Shown: positions 10,246 through 24,070 of the stretch, in pieces
Layout: each line of letters begins with the position of its first letter
How positions within the stretch are numbered: position 1 is the first letter of the stretch
Assembly: GCA_903632075.3 (NCBI GenBank)
Contig: CAHIKZ030000805.1
Coordinates: 547,501-611,500 of the forward strand
Direction of reading: 5' to 3'
From: Acanthosepion pharaonis
Lineage: Eukaryota; Mollusca; Cephalopoda; Sepiida; Sepiidae
DNA length: 64,000 bases
Position numbers and translations under genes: made by a program
The notes under the pieces: generated by a model
What the model was told of the DNA's origin: nothing
Databases searched by the model: none
The model's input: the letters and a program-made list of their open reading frames with translations, nothing else

Positions 10246-13200
10246 ACATCAGAAGTCAAATTTTAAATTTAGAGATGAACATTTTTCTATCTTTGATGTT
10301 TTATTGTAGACTGAAACCACCCCCTATTTCTCCACCCCTATGCACTTTTTTATATAGGAGATTTATTCCATCAATAAAACCATTATTAATCTGAAAAAAT
10401 TCCTTCTTGGAACAAGATATGTCACCAAGAAATTTTGTCCATTTTGTCATTCATGTGTATAACAATTAACGAAGAGTTTATTCATTGACATATACAGGTT
10501 AATATAAAATATTTTGACAGAATTAAGTGATATCATTTATACATGAGAAAATTTTATTTATTCAAATTATAATCTATATTATATTTTGCTCTTGTATATT
10601 TTTCTCCAAGTGAATTATACATTTATTTGGTCATGATTAACTTGTACAATATCAGTAGAATTTATTACTGTATACTATACACTCAGAACAATATTAGCCA
10701 ATATATGAAGGCATTGCTTGATGAATCCATTTTCTTGCTTTATCTCATAGCAGGTTCTTTTACCAAACATTAAATATCTTGTGTTATCCTTAATTTGACC
10801 TTCTTCGAGGAACTAGTCAAATGAACAAGCTGTACTGCACCTGCCAATTCCTTCCCTTCTCTTTGTCAGTTCTGTTAATACCTTTGTATGTTCAGAGAAA
10901 AGCTAATCTACTATATCGTCAATTATATATCCCAATACACAATATATGTATAATCCAATTGTCTCTTTCATCATTCATGTGTGAATCAGATTTACTTATT
11001 AATTTCTTTTTTCCTGTACTTAGTCCCCTTTTCTCTATGTCCCTGCTGGTTATATTTTCTTAACCCCTTCCAAGCTCAGAGACACTGAAAAGAAAGAATG
11101 ACGCTATCAACTTCATTGTATTTTATTAATGCAATTTCCCAAAGCTGCTAAAATTACCAAAAATGACCTGACTACAATCTTCTTTTGATTCTAGTTTTGA
11201 ATAACATCTTTTTCTTGAAGTAGGCTGTAATTTTATCATATTCATTAGATCAGATGCTACCAAGTTGAATATGTGATAGTTTTATTTTTATCATTATTGT
11301 TTATACTGACTGATTCTACTTCAGGAATATGTTCAAGAATAATTCATATAGTTTCAAACTTAATCAAAAGCAGTTTTTATTAAAAATGTATTAATTGCTT
11401 AGAAAATTGGTCAGAAATTTTAACTGAACCCTTAGAAGTATTAATTATTACTTAATGGCTACAAACATTTTTGTCATTAATTTCCCACTGAAAATCATAT
11501 TTGAAAATATTTTTATAAACAATTTAGGGAATGAAGAGTGTACAAGAGTCTATATTTACCATCTGACCTGGGCTTGTTTTACACAAGCTGGAGCTTTACA
11601 ATGATCTATTATACTTATTTTCAACATTACTTTAGTTGTTATTTTGACAGAGATCCAAAAATTCACAAGAACAGTAATTGATGCTAAAAATTAAGTTTTT
11701 TACTTAGCTACATTTTTATCTGACACATTTATTTACTAATAGATTCATTTATACTAGTTTTCTTCATTTTTGTTATGGTTACAACCAACTTACAGTGGCA
11801 AAATCATTGTGATAAAAACAGCAAAGCAGAGAAAACCGGTTTGGCTTTTTAACTTCATGGTGCAATATTTACTGCACAATTACCTGAGCAATATGTTGAC
11901 ATATTGTAAATAACCTTTTTATTCGCAAATACTAATTCTTTTTTGTAATACATTAGCATTTGAGAATTTAAAAAAAAAAGCACTTTACAAGGTCCAACAC
12001 AAAAAGACTGTTTCCTAAGCATTAGCAAGGCATGTATTAAAAATTTGAGTGGAGATATTATCTCATTTCATTATTTTCAAATCAAAAGGACACCTGCTTT
12101 TATCAACATTTAATCTATGTCTTATTTTTTGGTTGTTGCTTCTCTGTGAAAAATCAATTTGTCAGTACCTATTATCTTTATAACATTGCCCTCACTTTGT
12201 TTACTTATAGATTTCTTTCACACCATCTACTTAACACTAACACTCATTTTTCTTTTCATTTTTCTTTTAAAATGTTAAAATTAAGAACTGGTTGTATTTG
12301 TTCAAATTAAAAAGCATATCTGTTTAATTTTTAGATATTCAGCATAAATAATTACAAATTTCCTTTCTTATCACTAAATTATTTTGCCTGTAGGCTCTTC
12401 CTTATTTTTTTTGTTATACACCATTTTTAATTAAAGTCACTTTGAAAAGGTTCTTTTTTTTTAATTTATTGAAGAGGAATAAAAAATAAGTTTCAGGGTT
12501 TGAAATCTAAAAAATATTCAAGTTTTATATTCGCTATGTTTGTATTATTGTAGGTTTGTTTCTTAGAATCACTAGATCATAAGCCGTCCTTTGATGCTTT
12601 TCTTTTTATACAATTCTATTCTCTATCAAGCTTATAAGATTTCTCTTAGATATATTATAAAATATCAGTAACAGTATAATAAACATGTTTTTCATATTTT
12701 TTCAAAGGGGATCTTTGGATGATTACATATAAATGTAAATTACTTTCCTAGTCTCTGTCATGTGCCAGTACCTCTTAAAATAGATCTCTTTCAAGGAAAC
12801 CTTAATTTCTCTGATATCTCAACCAGACATATAATACCTTTCAAGGCAGTCTGTTGTTTGTGCCATGGCAACTAATCTGGCCTGAATACTTTATGTTCAA
12901 ACAGCTGTCAATGTCAACTAGATTGAGGTGAGACTTCTATAAGTTCACCTTTGCTTTTATTGACTGATCAGTACTTAACTCCTCTTGTCTGACTATTGAT
13001 ATCTTTGCATTGCTTAGTAAACATTTTTCAATTTTAAAAGCTAGCTGCTCTATATCTTAAAATTGCAATAAAAGATGAAGTGATGCTTTGTGTTTGTAAA
13101 AATCCTCACTTTTATTTTAAAAGTTTAGTGGTTACAGAATAAAATCAGCAGCATTGATAATGTTTTCTATCTGCATTTCTAGGATAAGGAATTATTATTT
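10246..13200. other. AT-rich non-coding stretch
   Basis: Nothing supportable was seen beyond AT-rich intron or flank sequence and short homopolymers. The small frame at 10821-11063 has no recognisable motif. Confidence 0.6.
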
Positions 13201-13214
13201 ACATGCAGCCTATT

Positions 13215-13450
13215 GTCTTCATCTTTGTTGTTGTTATCACAGTGTTTCAGCCATTGTGCCCTCCAACCTTCATCAAGTGTATGTCGATCCAGGTAACTAC
13301 AGGCAATTTCAAACTGAAACCTTTATTTAATCTACAGGAATAATTTCAAAATTCTCTGATGTTTACCTGGCTCAACATACAACTGATGAAGGCCAGAAGG
13401 TACAATGACTGAAAGAACAGTACGAACAATAGTTCGCATATAAATAATGT
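13215..13450. repeat. Inverted pair of the CTGATGA-family repeat
   Basis: The left arm (about 13215-13340) is the minus-strand copy. Its reverse complement contains CTTGATGAAGG, then GGGCACAATGGCTGAAA, then GTGATAACAAC. The right arm (about 13370-13450) is a plus-strand copy: AACTGATGAAGGCCAGAAGG, then ACAATGACTGAAA. The arms diverge from a centre of about 30 bp. The same family is seen at 29.3-29.7 kb and 55.1 kb. Confidence 0.75.
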
Positions 13451-15683
13451 AAATATTGATAAGGCTTTTAGTAATATTCAGTTTCATTTTTTGAATTTAG
13501 TTTCTTTCTCTCTCTTAAAGAATAATTACACATATGATTAAGATACTGGTTTTGCTATTTGTGTTGTTGATTGGAGCTCTGAACAAACATTGTAAGCTTT
13601 AAGCACAGCAATGGTAGAACATCAGCAATAACTTTCCATAACAACATAAAAGAAATTGATTTCTTTAATAGAATAAAATAAACCATATTATCTCTGCAAT
13701 ATTTTATTATGTCCAGTCTGCACTGAGGTACCCAACAGCTTTATCAAATTAATACTAATTATTTATAGGCATCAGCATATAACATACCTGGATTTTACTG
13801 CCACTACTTTTTTCTACTTCTTTCTCCCTAAAGCAATACTATAAACCTGCATGCACTTAAAAATAATAAATGAATGCTGGATATTTATCTATAGGATTTC
13901 TTTTAGATTTTGCTCTTCATATTGCTATAAGTTATTCAAAATGGGTAAGGGAGAAACAAGGTAAAACTGATTCTCTATTTGGGAGAAAACAAATTGAAAT
14001 AATCGCTTTGCAGCACACTGGTAGGTATTTTTTTTTTTTTTTTTTATTGCTGCTCTTCTGCATAGTTTTGCTACTCTAGGTCATCTTGTTATTGCATTGG
14101 AGGAGTGAATTGTCTGCTACAGAATTCATTTAGAATGACTGAATGAATCCTTCACATTCCTTATTGCTGTTTTACTACAAACAAGTTTAGTGGGTGTTGT
14201 ATGAATTAAAATAATGTCTGTGGCTATCATTAACCTTTTGTTAAATTTTTTGTTAGCACTTAATTAAATGTGAAGCACAAAAGAATAAGTAGAATATAAT
14301 AAGGACATAGACAGAAGAAACTTGTTTGAATCTATTATTTTAACAGTGAGTTGGAAATTTCTTTATTGATGCTTTCCTTGTAATTACCTAAGTGCATATA
14401 GATTTGTCCTTTTTGTTCAAGATTTAATTAAAAAAGACAAAACATTAAAACATTAGTACTCAACTGTCAACTGTAAGTTCAACACTGAGTGTAAAATGTA
14501 CAAATACAGTTATACAAAGAACAAAAATCCAGTGTATTCCAAAATCTTTTCATAAACTTACATGTAATAAAAAAAATAAAAATAAAATCTTGATAATTTT
14601 ACAATCAAACGTATCCTTTATCTATTACATTACAAATACAGACTGATATTTTCACTTAATACTTTCAGAATTAGCTCACCATATCATTCATAGGTATTTT
14701 TTTTAAATAATTCTACCAATTTTTTATTAAAAAGTTAATCTCTTTTGAGATATGCTTAAAAAAAAAAACTAATTAAATATCCTGTACTTGTGGGATTATT
14801 TAATATTTGCAATGAACTTGATCACTGATCCATATTATCTCAATGAATTTGGATCTATCCTGGCTCATCTTTTTCAGTCAGTTTGATTCTTTTCTTTAAT
14901 ACAGCAAAATTGTAAGTATGTGTCAAGTTAACTTCAAAAATTACCATTCACTATTAAATAATTATAATTACTTATGTAACTTGAACAAATTATGTAGAGA
15001 AATAGTCTAATTCAACTCAATTTCATGACTCAAAAAAAAAATGAATGAAATAAGTATTTTTGAAAAATGATTTTGTTTCTCATTTTTCATTCTTTATCAG
15101 TGAACACAATGACAAAATGATATTCATAACCAAAAGACTAATCAAATTGCTGCCTATTTATTAGTATTTGGTTATTTTTGTCCAATATTTTGTCAATACT
15201 ATTATTTATAAATAGTTTCCTGTAGAACCACTCAGTAGGATATCTTGACCTTACTTCCCATGTGGTAAACTAGAACAATACCTCATACATTTGACTGAAT
15301 GTCTTGTGCTGCAGATTTTCTGTGGAGCTACATTAATTTCAAAAAGTTAACTATATTTCCAAATTAGTGATCTGCCTTAAAAATAAACATCCGCACTATG
15401 TACATATTTACTTTTTACTCTTTTCTCTTGTGGTTACGAGAACAAAATCTGGGATCATCAAAGTTTCACTTGGACCAACAATGCTTTTCCCAATCATTCT
15501 CAGCTGAAATATGTTTCTTAGCAAACATTATAGCATTCTTTTCAAGTGTTACAATAGCCAGTAATAAATTCATCTGGAAATGAACAGTAGTCAGTCATGA
15601 TTTAAGGCCTGTCATATGAACAGCAGATGCCTGGAATGCAAATTTTGAGCAGAAATGGTGGGTGAGGAGAATGCCTGCTTCTT

Positions 15684-16061
15684 TTGTCATCAGTTACCCC
15701 TAAGCTAAGTTATGAGACTTTCACACTACATATGATTAAACTACACAAAGCTGAAACTGAATTGTTGAAGAATTTTAATAATAATTGCACAGACCACCAA
15801 CTGAGAATGTGTCATGAAATAGTTTGCTATGGATGTAGTCAACAAAATGTTAACCTTTTAAGCCTAGGTTATTTTCTTATTCATACAATAAAAATGTCTC
15901 ATTATCAAATTGAGACCTTCAATAATTCTTTTCTCTTCAGAGACTTCTCTGCAGATGAAAAAATAGTTATGAAGGCTGAATATTTTTGTATTTTCTTATT
16001 TTGTATGGATAAATATTGTGAACTTTCAAAAATGCAACACAACAAATTATTTAAAGAATGA
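15684..16061 (+). other. Unrecognised 125-codon open frame
   Basis: An uninterrupted frame from ATG to TGA, long for such AT-rich DNA. It starts MSSVTPKLSYETFTLHMIKL and contains several Cys and His residues (CHEIVCYGCSQQN). I do not recognise the family. There is no splice-site support, no repeat context and no neighbouring domain. It could be a transposon fragment, an unannotated exon or chance. Confidence 0.2.
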
Positions 16062-17044
16062 ACACCTGCCTAGTTGTGTTTATTCGATGTTTCTTATTAA
16101 TAATGTAAGATAAATTTGCTTCAAAATTTATGCAACCTTTTATCTATGACGGTATCCATGTTCAAGTGGAAGTGAATATTCTCTTTAAAAGCAGGTGTCA
16201 ATTAGCTTAAAGTAAAACATGTAATTCTTCACTCTCCACTGTTTTAATTTGATATTATTGTTGAAATAATGGCAAATACCAGTTGGACACAAGGACAACA
16301 GCCATCAGAACTCTTTGGAGCAGGAAGAACTAAAAAGAGAAGCCTTATGCTTCTTTTTGTTGTTTTTTTTCTCTTTGCTGTATAAAAATGACAGTGTTGC
16401 TTGTAGCAGAATGCCAGAATTATAATCTTCAGGTATTTTTATTCTACCAGAAAAGAGTTGTGTGTGTGCATATATATATAAACAAAACATCTTAATTAAT
16501 GAAGTTTATATGTTTGCATACTCACAGGTGTATCCATGAATATGCTTTTAGTTGCTACTGTGTCTTGGTTTGTTTTGTTTTGTTTTTTTAACTTTCAAAA
16601 AATTGTCTTGTTAGTGAGGTTTGCAGCCTTATAGTTTGGCTGCATTTTCTTGTATACTAGCTTTTCTTTGTTTAGATCTATGATCATAAATTCTTGATTG
16701 TCAAGATTTCCTTTCCAATTCTAACAGATTGGTCACTGATTTGAGTATGTGACATTTGGATGCATATGCAATTCCAATAGAAAAAGAATGTTTTTCTGAT
16801 AGTTACAGTCAAATGTTATGTCTAAGCATTAACTCTGAAAGCATAAACAAAATATACACTTATTTCTCAATGCAATCTGAGTTCTCATTTTATACCCCAG
16901 TATAAAATGTTTAAATACTTGCTTGTGTGTATGCATAATCTTTCATTGAAGACCAAAGAGATATTTTTTAACTGTTTTTTTTCCCCCTCAATATTGTTTC
17001 CCATGTCCTTTTAACCACTTTGGCTATCTTCAGGGTATAAGGGC

Positions 17045-17410
17045 ATTTTTAATCATCATGGCAGTGAATGCTGGGCAATTTCATCACAGACGAAGAAAAG
17101 ACTTGAAGCAATATAAATGTGGTTCTACAGAAGGATACTGAGAATACCATGGAATGAACATATGAGAAAATGGAAAAAGAACATTTATACTTAATATCAT
17201 AAAAATTGGAAAATTTGTTACTCACAAGACATTGAAGGCAAGAGTGAGAAGAAACCAGCACATAACGAACTTGTGTAAATGGATGGCAGACAAGGTTTAG
17301 GAAAGATAGCAAAAAGACAAAATTTACTAAGAGCTACAATTGATAGGAAATTGTGGAGAGCTATGATTGCCAGCATCCTGAAGGGGCATGACACACCTTA
17401 TTTTTATAGT
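17045..17410 (+). mobile_element. LINE remnant, C-terminal part of the RT ORF
   Basis: Translation in shifting frames gives MWFYRRILRIPWNEHM (about 17117-17165), matching the MWxYRRMLRIxWxEH pattern near the end of many invertebrate LINE polyproteins. Next are a KARVRRNQHITN-like segment and the open piece at 17279-17410, with LLRATIDRKLWRAMIASILK and GHDTP, matching the terminal DRxxWRxMIA-x(n)-GHGT motif. Several frameshifts break it. The family subtype is not resolved. Confidence 0.7.
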
Positions 17411-18639
17411 TTAATCACATTGTGTTTTAGTGTTGTATTTAATTTTTTATTATCACATTGCAACATATTTTGATAATTTTTTATCATTTAAATGTTAAAA
17501 AGCTTAACACAAAAATTGATGCAAAGAAACAGTAAAAAATTAATTTGACTAAAGAACAATAAACTCAACTTTAACAATAATTCAAAGATTGTAAAAAGAA
17601 GTACTTACATGCAAATATAAAATAAACAAACAACTTATGACAGTAAAATATTTCTACCATAATCCATAAAAAAATTCAACTTTTTTGACCAGCTACAAAC
17701 AAGGCACTCATAATAAACTGTGGCCAACAAAATATGCTGAAGGAATAAAAATAACATCAAAAGCAACAATGCAACAATTCCTATTAGTCAACAAATTAAA
17801 AGAAGCTACAAAAGAACTCTACAACAATAGTTTACTACCAAAACAAACAATAAAACAAATATGTGTTATTTTAAATAAAAGATATAACTCCAAATTTCAA
17901 AAACTCTTGAGTGAATTCTACAGAATTCCTTAACAAACAAAAATATTAATGCAAACAGTACACAAATAGATTCAACAAAACCTTTTTCTTTTTTTTTTCT
18001 TTTTTTTTTCAATTATTAGCAATTATAAACTTGGATGATGGAAGTACAAACACATTAAAAAACTCAAAACTATAATTTCCCAGATTTCTACTTCAGTCTA
18101 TCAAATATTAAAAACAATTACATCATATGGTCATACTTACAGCAATAAATGCCAGTTAATTTGTAGAAATGTTACACTCTAAAAATTTAACAATGGTATT
18201 CTAGTTTCTCTAGATGCCAGTTGTCATTTTACTAATATCCTTATAAAAGAAATTATTGAGATACTGTTAAAGATATATGTAATCATTTTTCCTTCCTTCA
18301 TCCTTATATAAAACCTACAGTCCTTCAAAAACTTCTCTTATTATGCACTACAAAAATTCCCTTCTACAACCATTTATGTAATATGTAATATTTAGGTAAT
18401 ATTGTGTGTTTATAAACAGTAATTTGGACTTTGCTAACCAGATATTTCTCTGGAACTAAATGGTATAACATGTCAGATCAAATGATGCTTACCATATAGG
18501 AATACAAATTTGATTCCTGTTGAAGAATGCACATTTTCTATGAAATTTATCAAACATTCAGGCCAGTAAATATAATTAATACTGTTTAATTAAAAACAGA
18601 GCAATTAAATAAATTGTATCCATAAAAATAACTGGAAAT

Positions 18640-18960
18640 ATATTAAGTAATATGTAAATGCAAACTGACAGTATATCTATGGAGTCACCAGTAGATCTGA
18701 TAATAACTGTATATTATATGTCACACATAGAAAACCAAGTTTGTTTTTGTTTTGTTTTCTTAAATTTAAAACTATATGTTAGATGCATAGATGACATATT
18801 TCTCCTATCAAATAATTTTAATAAAATTAGAAATCTCAAGAAATTTTATGTCCCCCAATTACAAACTAAATATTAATAACAGAATTCCATTTTATAGATG
18901 TTGTTATTGAAATCTAATAATAATTATTTTAACACCTGTAGACAACAAAAAATCAATTCA
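18640..18960 (+). mobile_element. Second Penelope-like RT remnant
   Basis: The frame at 18658-18873 carries MQTDSISMESPVDLIITVYY, then MSHIENQV, LKLYVRCIDDIFLLSNN and NKIRNLKKF. This parallels the RT of the element at the window start (QTDGVSMGNPLGP..., YMSYIENKVF). Here the DD of the catalytic box is intact but the glycine-rich motif is mutated. About 18880-18950 gives an eroded IPF-[IL]DVVIE-type block, frameshifted. Nearby AT-rich sequence (about 17.65-18.6 kb) may be more of the same element, but I cannot support its boundaries. Confidence 0.75.
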
Positions 18961-19999
18961 AATTAATGCTTTCTTAATTATAATAGTTATTATTAGAAAT
19001 TAATAATGCTTGCCTAATTTCCTCATCACAAATAACTCACCAGCATAAAACATTAACAATGGATTTCCAGATTTTTATAATTGACCAAACTAAAATCATC
19101 TTCAATATTATTAATAAATAAACATTGGTCATGCAACAAATTTCTCATGTCAACTAACAAACAACATATCTAATAGTAGCTCTATAAAAGTGTGTATTAT
19201 TAACCAACACCAACATCTAAGATAATATTTCTTAAAAAAAAAAAAAGGCACCAAAATACTACATAGCATTAACAGCAAAAAAAAAAAAGTAGAATCCATA
19301 AAAAAAACAACCAACCTACAATAAATGCCATTCATGATAGGAACCAGGATTTTAAATATATATAGAGGGGTGGAATTAGCACATTCCAGAAACTGTTCCA
19401 ATATTTAATGATAAAAATTCATGCTCAGAATATGGCATCAAAATACATGACATAATGAAAACTTCAAATTCAAATATAGCACTAAAAAAAGATTAAAATG
19501 ATCAAAATAAGATACTGGAAAAAGCAAAAACTTATCCTGATTGCTATTTTCAGGGAATGAAGTGGTTTTCAAAGTGGCTGAAAGTACTTAGAGAATCAAT
19601 ATCAGAGAAATATATTCATAATTTCAAACTACTATTCAAAATGCTTGTAAGAAAAGAAAAATTGTTAAAAGAAATATTTCCATCATTTTTAATGAAATAT
19701 GCAAGCAAGAAAAATTGCTACTACCCACAGAACACACACACAGGCAAACAGAAGTGTTGTGAAAGCTTGTTGGACTAACCCATTTCCCAAATCAGTTTTC
19801 CAATGTTTGGTCATTGAAATACTGATTTTGAGGAATGGATCTGGCCAAAACCTTTTCAGTACTCTCGTATATTAGATTACCAGGTAATTGAGCACAAACT
19901 ATGATATAGAAAAGAACAGATATTTTTATTAGAAAAAATTAGTATATTTTCAATAGTATTTGTAGACATGTTCAGCTTAGAAAAACAGAAAAAAGGTTC

Positions 20000-20605
20000 T
20001 TCATGAAAACTACACTAAGCTTTGAAGTGAGTTTTGATGAAACCTCAGAAACAACTGCAGATCAAGATCAGGTGGTTCTCATTTTTGTGTGCTATCATCT
20101 CTTCAGTATTGTGGGGATACTGATGAGTCACCTGCTTGATGATAACCCTGACATAGTAGTCAAGAGGGTTAAAATTAGGACAGCTTGGTCACTTGTTGAT
20201 GGTGGCATGATCATGAAAATTCTCAGTTAGCCAGTCCTTGGTCACATGGGCCATGCAGGAAGAAGGATCATGCCAGAACTTGTACAGTGAAAACACCTTG
20301 ATCAAGGCCTTTCTCACCATGTCTAGCACCTTGATGTAGGCATTGGCATTTACCCTTATGGCATTTAGGAAAAAGTGGGATGGTATGACATGGCCCTTAT
20401 TGCACATAACCATGAGAAATGTGAACTTTGTGTGCATCACCATAGCTACTTCGGTGATGTCTGTGCAGATCCATCTGTCATTCCTCCTGTTCACCTGACC
20501 ACTTTGAAGAAACTCATTATCTCAGAGTCATTGTGGTTGGTTGGTATATGCCATGAGCACAGCATGACTCTTCATTTCACATGTCAGATTGGATGCTGCC
20601 ATGTT
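20000..20605 (-). mobile_element. Mariner-like transposase remnant
   Basis: The minus-strand frame 20494-20189 reads MNRRNDRWICTDITEVAMVM, then HTKFTFLMVMCNKGHVIPSH, RVNANAYIKVLDMVRK and WHDPSSCMAHVTKDWLTENF. After a stop it continues as PNFNPLDYY and HQYPHNTEEM. This is the mariner/Tc1 DDE pattern: the QQD-like block (here WHD) and the NPLDYY block both keep their Asp. An N-terminal piece extends to about 20605, sharing the sequence around CATGGCAGC with the 49.2-kb copy. No TIRs were located. The 203-codon plus-strand frame over this region is a shadow. Confidence 0.82.
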
Positions 20606-20720
20606 AATGCTCTTGATCTGTCTGAAAGAGAAATAATAATGATTTGTAATATTGTTAGGTCATCTTTATTTATGGCCTGCTTAAGCTGTGTTTTCAAATA
20701 CCTGGTGCACCTTCTGTATC

Positions 20721-20730
20721 TGTGTGTGTG

Positions 20731-20761
<31 letters not shown>
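20721..20761. repeat. Palindromic compound microsatellite (TG)n(TA)n(CA)n
   Basis: A TG block, a TA block and a CA block in succession. The outer blocks are complementary, so the array can fold on itself. Confidence 0.95.
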
Positions 20762-21331
20762 CACTTTTCACTTGTTATAATTTTCAGCCATTTAAATATG
20801 TACTCAATAGGCATTCTACTTAATACTAAAAGCTTCAAATGCAGTTGCCATTCAAATTTCTGTTCTATGACAGTAAAGTATATTCACATAGTCAACAAGT
20901 ATGAGTTATTGCAAATTCAACATTGTTATAATTGCACTATCTTGCATGAAGTCTTCATATATTATAGGACACTAATAAAATTATGATTAATCTCTCATGA
21001 TATTTGAAATTGTTAATTTACCAGAACGAAAATAGTATTCCAGTGTTTCTTATAACAGGAAACAAAATAAAATTGGTTAATGTTATGAGTTGAGGCAGTA
21101 AACTCACAAGATATTTGTTAATTGTTGTAGTTATTATCATCTCAAGTGTTTATTTTAACCAATTTCAAAAAATGGTTGACAGTTATTAAGGTACCAGCAA
21201 GATTCAGTTTTTGTCAAACTAATTTTATCTTTACTATATTTGCTTCAGAATTTTTAATCAATAAATTCTGATAATCTCTTGATAGGAAATAAGAAATCAT
21301 AAACAAGCAAATGATGAATGAGGGAAAAATA

Positions 21332-21335
<4 letters not shown>

Positions 21336-21381
<46 letters not shown>

Positions 21382-21408
21382 ACACACACACACACACACA
21401 CACACACA
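21336..21408. repeat. (AC)n microsatellite with one interruption
   Basis: About 36 AC units, broken once by GAGA near 21379. Minus-strand cysteine/valine-rich frames here are artefacts of the array. Confidence 0.95.
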
Positions 21409-22714
21409 TCCAAAAATTTCTATAAAAAAAAAAAAAAAGATGAGCATATGTAATGAAACAATGCCCCAAACTTAATAAAAACAAAGTTTTAACATCAAAA
21501 TTTTTGTTATTATTAAGTGGGAAGACCAAAGGATTAATTTGATTATTAAATCATAATTTTTAATCCTTTTTTAAAACCTTCAAAACTTTGGATAAAAATT
21601 GTTTTTCTTGCATCAGCAGGTGACCATAAATTAGCATGGCAAATTTTAGCATCTTTTTGTTGTGAAAAACATTGATTTGGAATTTCTTGCAAAAAACAGA
21701 TAATTGACATATTTTAATGAAACTTTCAGAACTTGTTCCCAAATGAATTAAATTATTATTGAAACATTTCTTTTTCAAAATATGTTGGTAAAAATACATT
21801 TTATTTTTTTTTACATCTGTTACTCTCTACCCCCACTTATTTAATTTAATAAAATTTCAAGAAATTCATTTTTGTAGGGTGTAATATTTTTATTAAGTAA
21901 AAACTATATTTACTAATCATAAATGGAAAAGCCTACTACAATTTAGCAGTAACTCCAACCCCCCTCCCACCCCATATTTTAAAAAGAATTTTGAATTATT
22001 TTTTTCATATGTATAAACGTGCAGATGTATTGGTAATTTTCTAACATTTCCTCAACAAATGTCTTCATAAATAAGACTATCAAGCTAACATGCCTAAAAT
22101 TCAATAAAATATTACATTGACAATTTTTATATAAATTCTTAAGTTTACTGAGTAATTAAAAAAAATTATATAAAAAAGGTAATTTTAGAGTTATATGCCC
22201 TTTACTTAAAAATACCAAATGTTATCAATAAACATGTCAACACTCCATAAAAACACTCACCTTTATGTTTAAAAAATTAATTTCTGCACTATTTTAAACT
22301 AAAATCATATATATATAATATGTTTTAATTCTGATTAAGTAAACTTTAAATCAATTAATCTTACTCAAATAAAATTTCAGAAAAGTATATTTTAATTTTT
22401 GAAAGATTTTTTTTAATAAAGAGAATTATGTTGTGTTGACAGATTTATCAATATGTCCTATTTTAGCAGTTTCCAAAAAAAAATATATAATTTCAATCTA
22501 TTAGCTTGGAATTAAAACTAAAATAAAAGCTTCAAGAAAGATTTTTCATTTTTAAAATGCATTTTAAATCCATTAATTCCTTAGAAATTACTTTGTTCAT
22601 GTTTCAGATATGAAACTGATCACATAAGGGCTTTTGAGAAAAAATGTCTTTGAAGAGGTGTGCTTTCCTAAAAAGAGAAAATAGAAGCTTACTTTACTGT
22701 TATGCTCACTCTTC

Positions 22715-22916
22715 ATAGTAGAGTGGTAAAACACACTGAATCCTGGTTTCTCCTACAAAAGTGGTGCAAGTTTGTTTTCTACCAAAGAGCACATTTTCTT
22801 TGAGATTTTATGTAGATCGGGCCAGATAACTGTAATCTTCAGTTTAAAGTAAAAATAAAAATGGAGTATCTATTTAAAATGCAAGTATCCACCATAATAA
22901 TGTTTGAAGTTATGAT

Positions 22917-22951
<35 letters not shown>
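22715..22951 (+). repeat. tRNA-derived SINE ending in (TA)n
   Basis: Box A-like TAGTAGAGTGG at 22716-22726 and a box B-like GGTGCAAGTTTG at 22763-22774 suggest a tRNA-derived head. The body (about 22775-22920) matches 58540-58675: both contain CACATTTT near the start and ATCTATTT, CCAC[CT]ATAATAA and TGAAGT near the end. Both end in a TA array (here 22921-22951). The shared body plus the same tail argues for a retroposon family with a TA-rich 3' end. Confidence 0.6.
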
Positions 22952-22954
<3 letters not shown>

Positions 22955-23994
22955 GGATCTAGTATGGCACAAGGTTATAGGAAATAGTAAAAATATTTTT
23001 TGTCACCCAACAACCATAAAAATTTCACTAACTTTTGGACCCCTCCTTCAGTGCAAATGGATCAGGAATAACACATTACTTTGTCAATGCTGTGATTAAT
23101 ATTAAGCAGATTTTACTTGGAAATACAGGCTAATTGGAGAATCAAGAATATATCTGACCATAGACATATTAGTTATTTTGATGATAACATCTCTAAAATA
23201 CATTCTCCTTTTCATATTATTTCTGGATTAGAGAGTTGGTATCAGCAACAAATGAAATCAATATACATTAAAAAAACAAAAAAACAAATCCCACATGAGC
23301 TACTGATGATGTTAATAATGATAATAGATTGTTGTTTTTTTTTAATTCTGTAGTTAAATACTTGTAGGTATATCTTTTAACATTTTTTTTTTTTTTTACA
23401 AGACTAAAATACTAGGACAAAGGCATTTTCAATCCTTACAGTTGTGACTAATAGGTACTGCCTTTTCTCTTTCTTTTCCTTTGGAGACTACTGAATGCTT
23501 CTGAAACTTTTTTTTCTTTTACAATTTAATATAGCCTTAGAAAGTAATTACATGTTGGTGTGCTAAACAGACCAAATAAATTGGTCCTGTAAATGAAGTC
23601 TTAACAAAATAACTTTTGAATATAACCTTAAGTTTGTCATGACTGATAACAGTAATCATCGTTATTTAAAGACTCAGTCCTTATTAGATCTTCATTAAAG
23701 AACTGGATATAAACTTAAATTTATTTCTCATTAACAATCTCAGAAGGCAAAATTATTTGTGTACCTAATAATGATAATACATTGATACAGTTATAGTCTA
23801 AGTCTATATGTATCATTGTACACTTCATAGTCTTGTCAATGGCTGCATAGTAAGTGCTATGCCAAAGGTATATACAATCTTGAATTCAGAGTTGTTTTTC
23901 TCCTAGACTGGTTGCTTGAAAGCCCAGTCTGTCCTGCTATTTAACTCAAAGCTTGGGGGTGAATAGGTGGATTCATACATTTTCCAAAGGTACT

Positions 23995-24070
23995 TGTTCG
24001 AAAGTGGAATTTGAACATGGCTCGCTAGTTTCTTGTTTTAAGCCACTAACCATTTCACCACCTGGACATT
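23995..24070 (-). repeat. tRNA-like SINE head, minus strand
   Basis: Reverse complement: TGGTGAAATGGTTAGTGG (box A-like, 24060-24043), then about 25 bases on TGTTCAAATTCCA (box B-like, 24017-24005). It is too diverged from a functional tRNA and lacks a credible cloverleaf. The tail probably extends toward 23850. Confidence 0.5.

Larger units (their letters stand above)
20610..22640. other. AT-rich non-coding stretch
   Basis: Apart from the microsatellites at 20721 and 21336 I see only AT-rich sequence and short chance frames. Confidence 0.6.

Noticed and set aside
20375..20986. 203-codon plus-strand open frame, the longest in the window
   Set aside because: It lies antisense to the mariner transposase and then crosses a TG/TA/CA microsatellite; there is no domain in this frame.
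21214..21529. Cysteine/valine-rich minus-strand frames resembling a small Cys-rich protein
   Set aside because: Produced entirely by the AC dinucleotide array.
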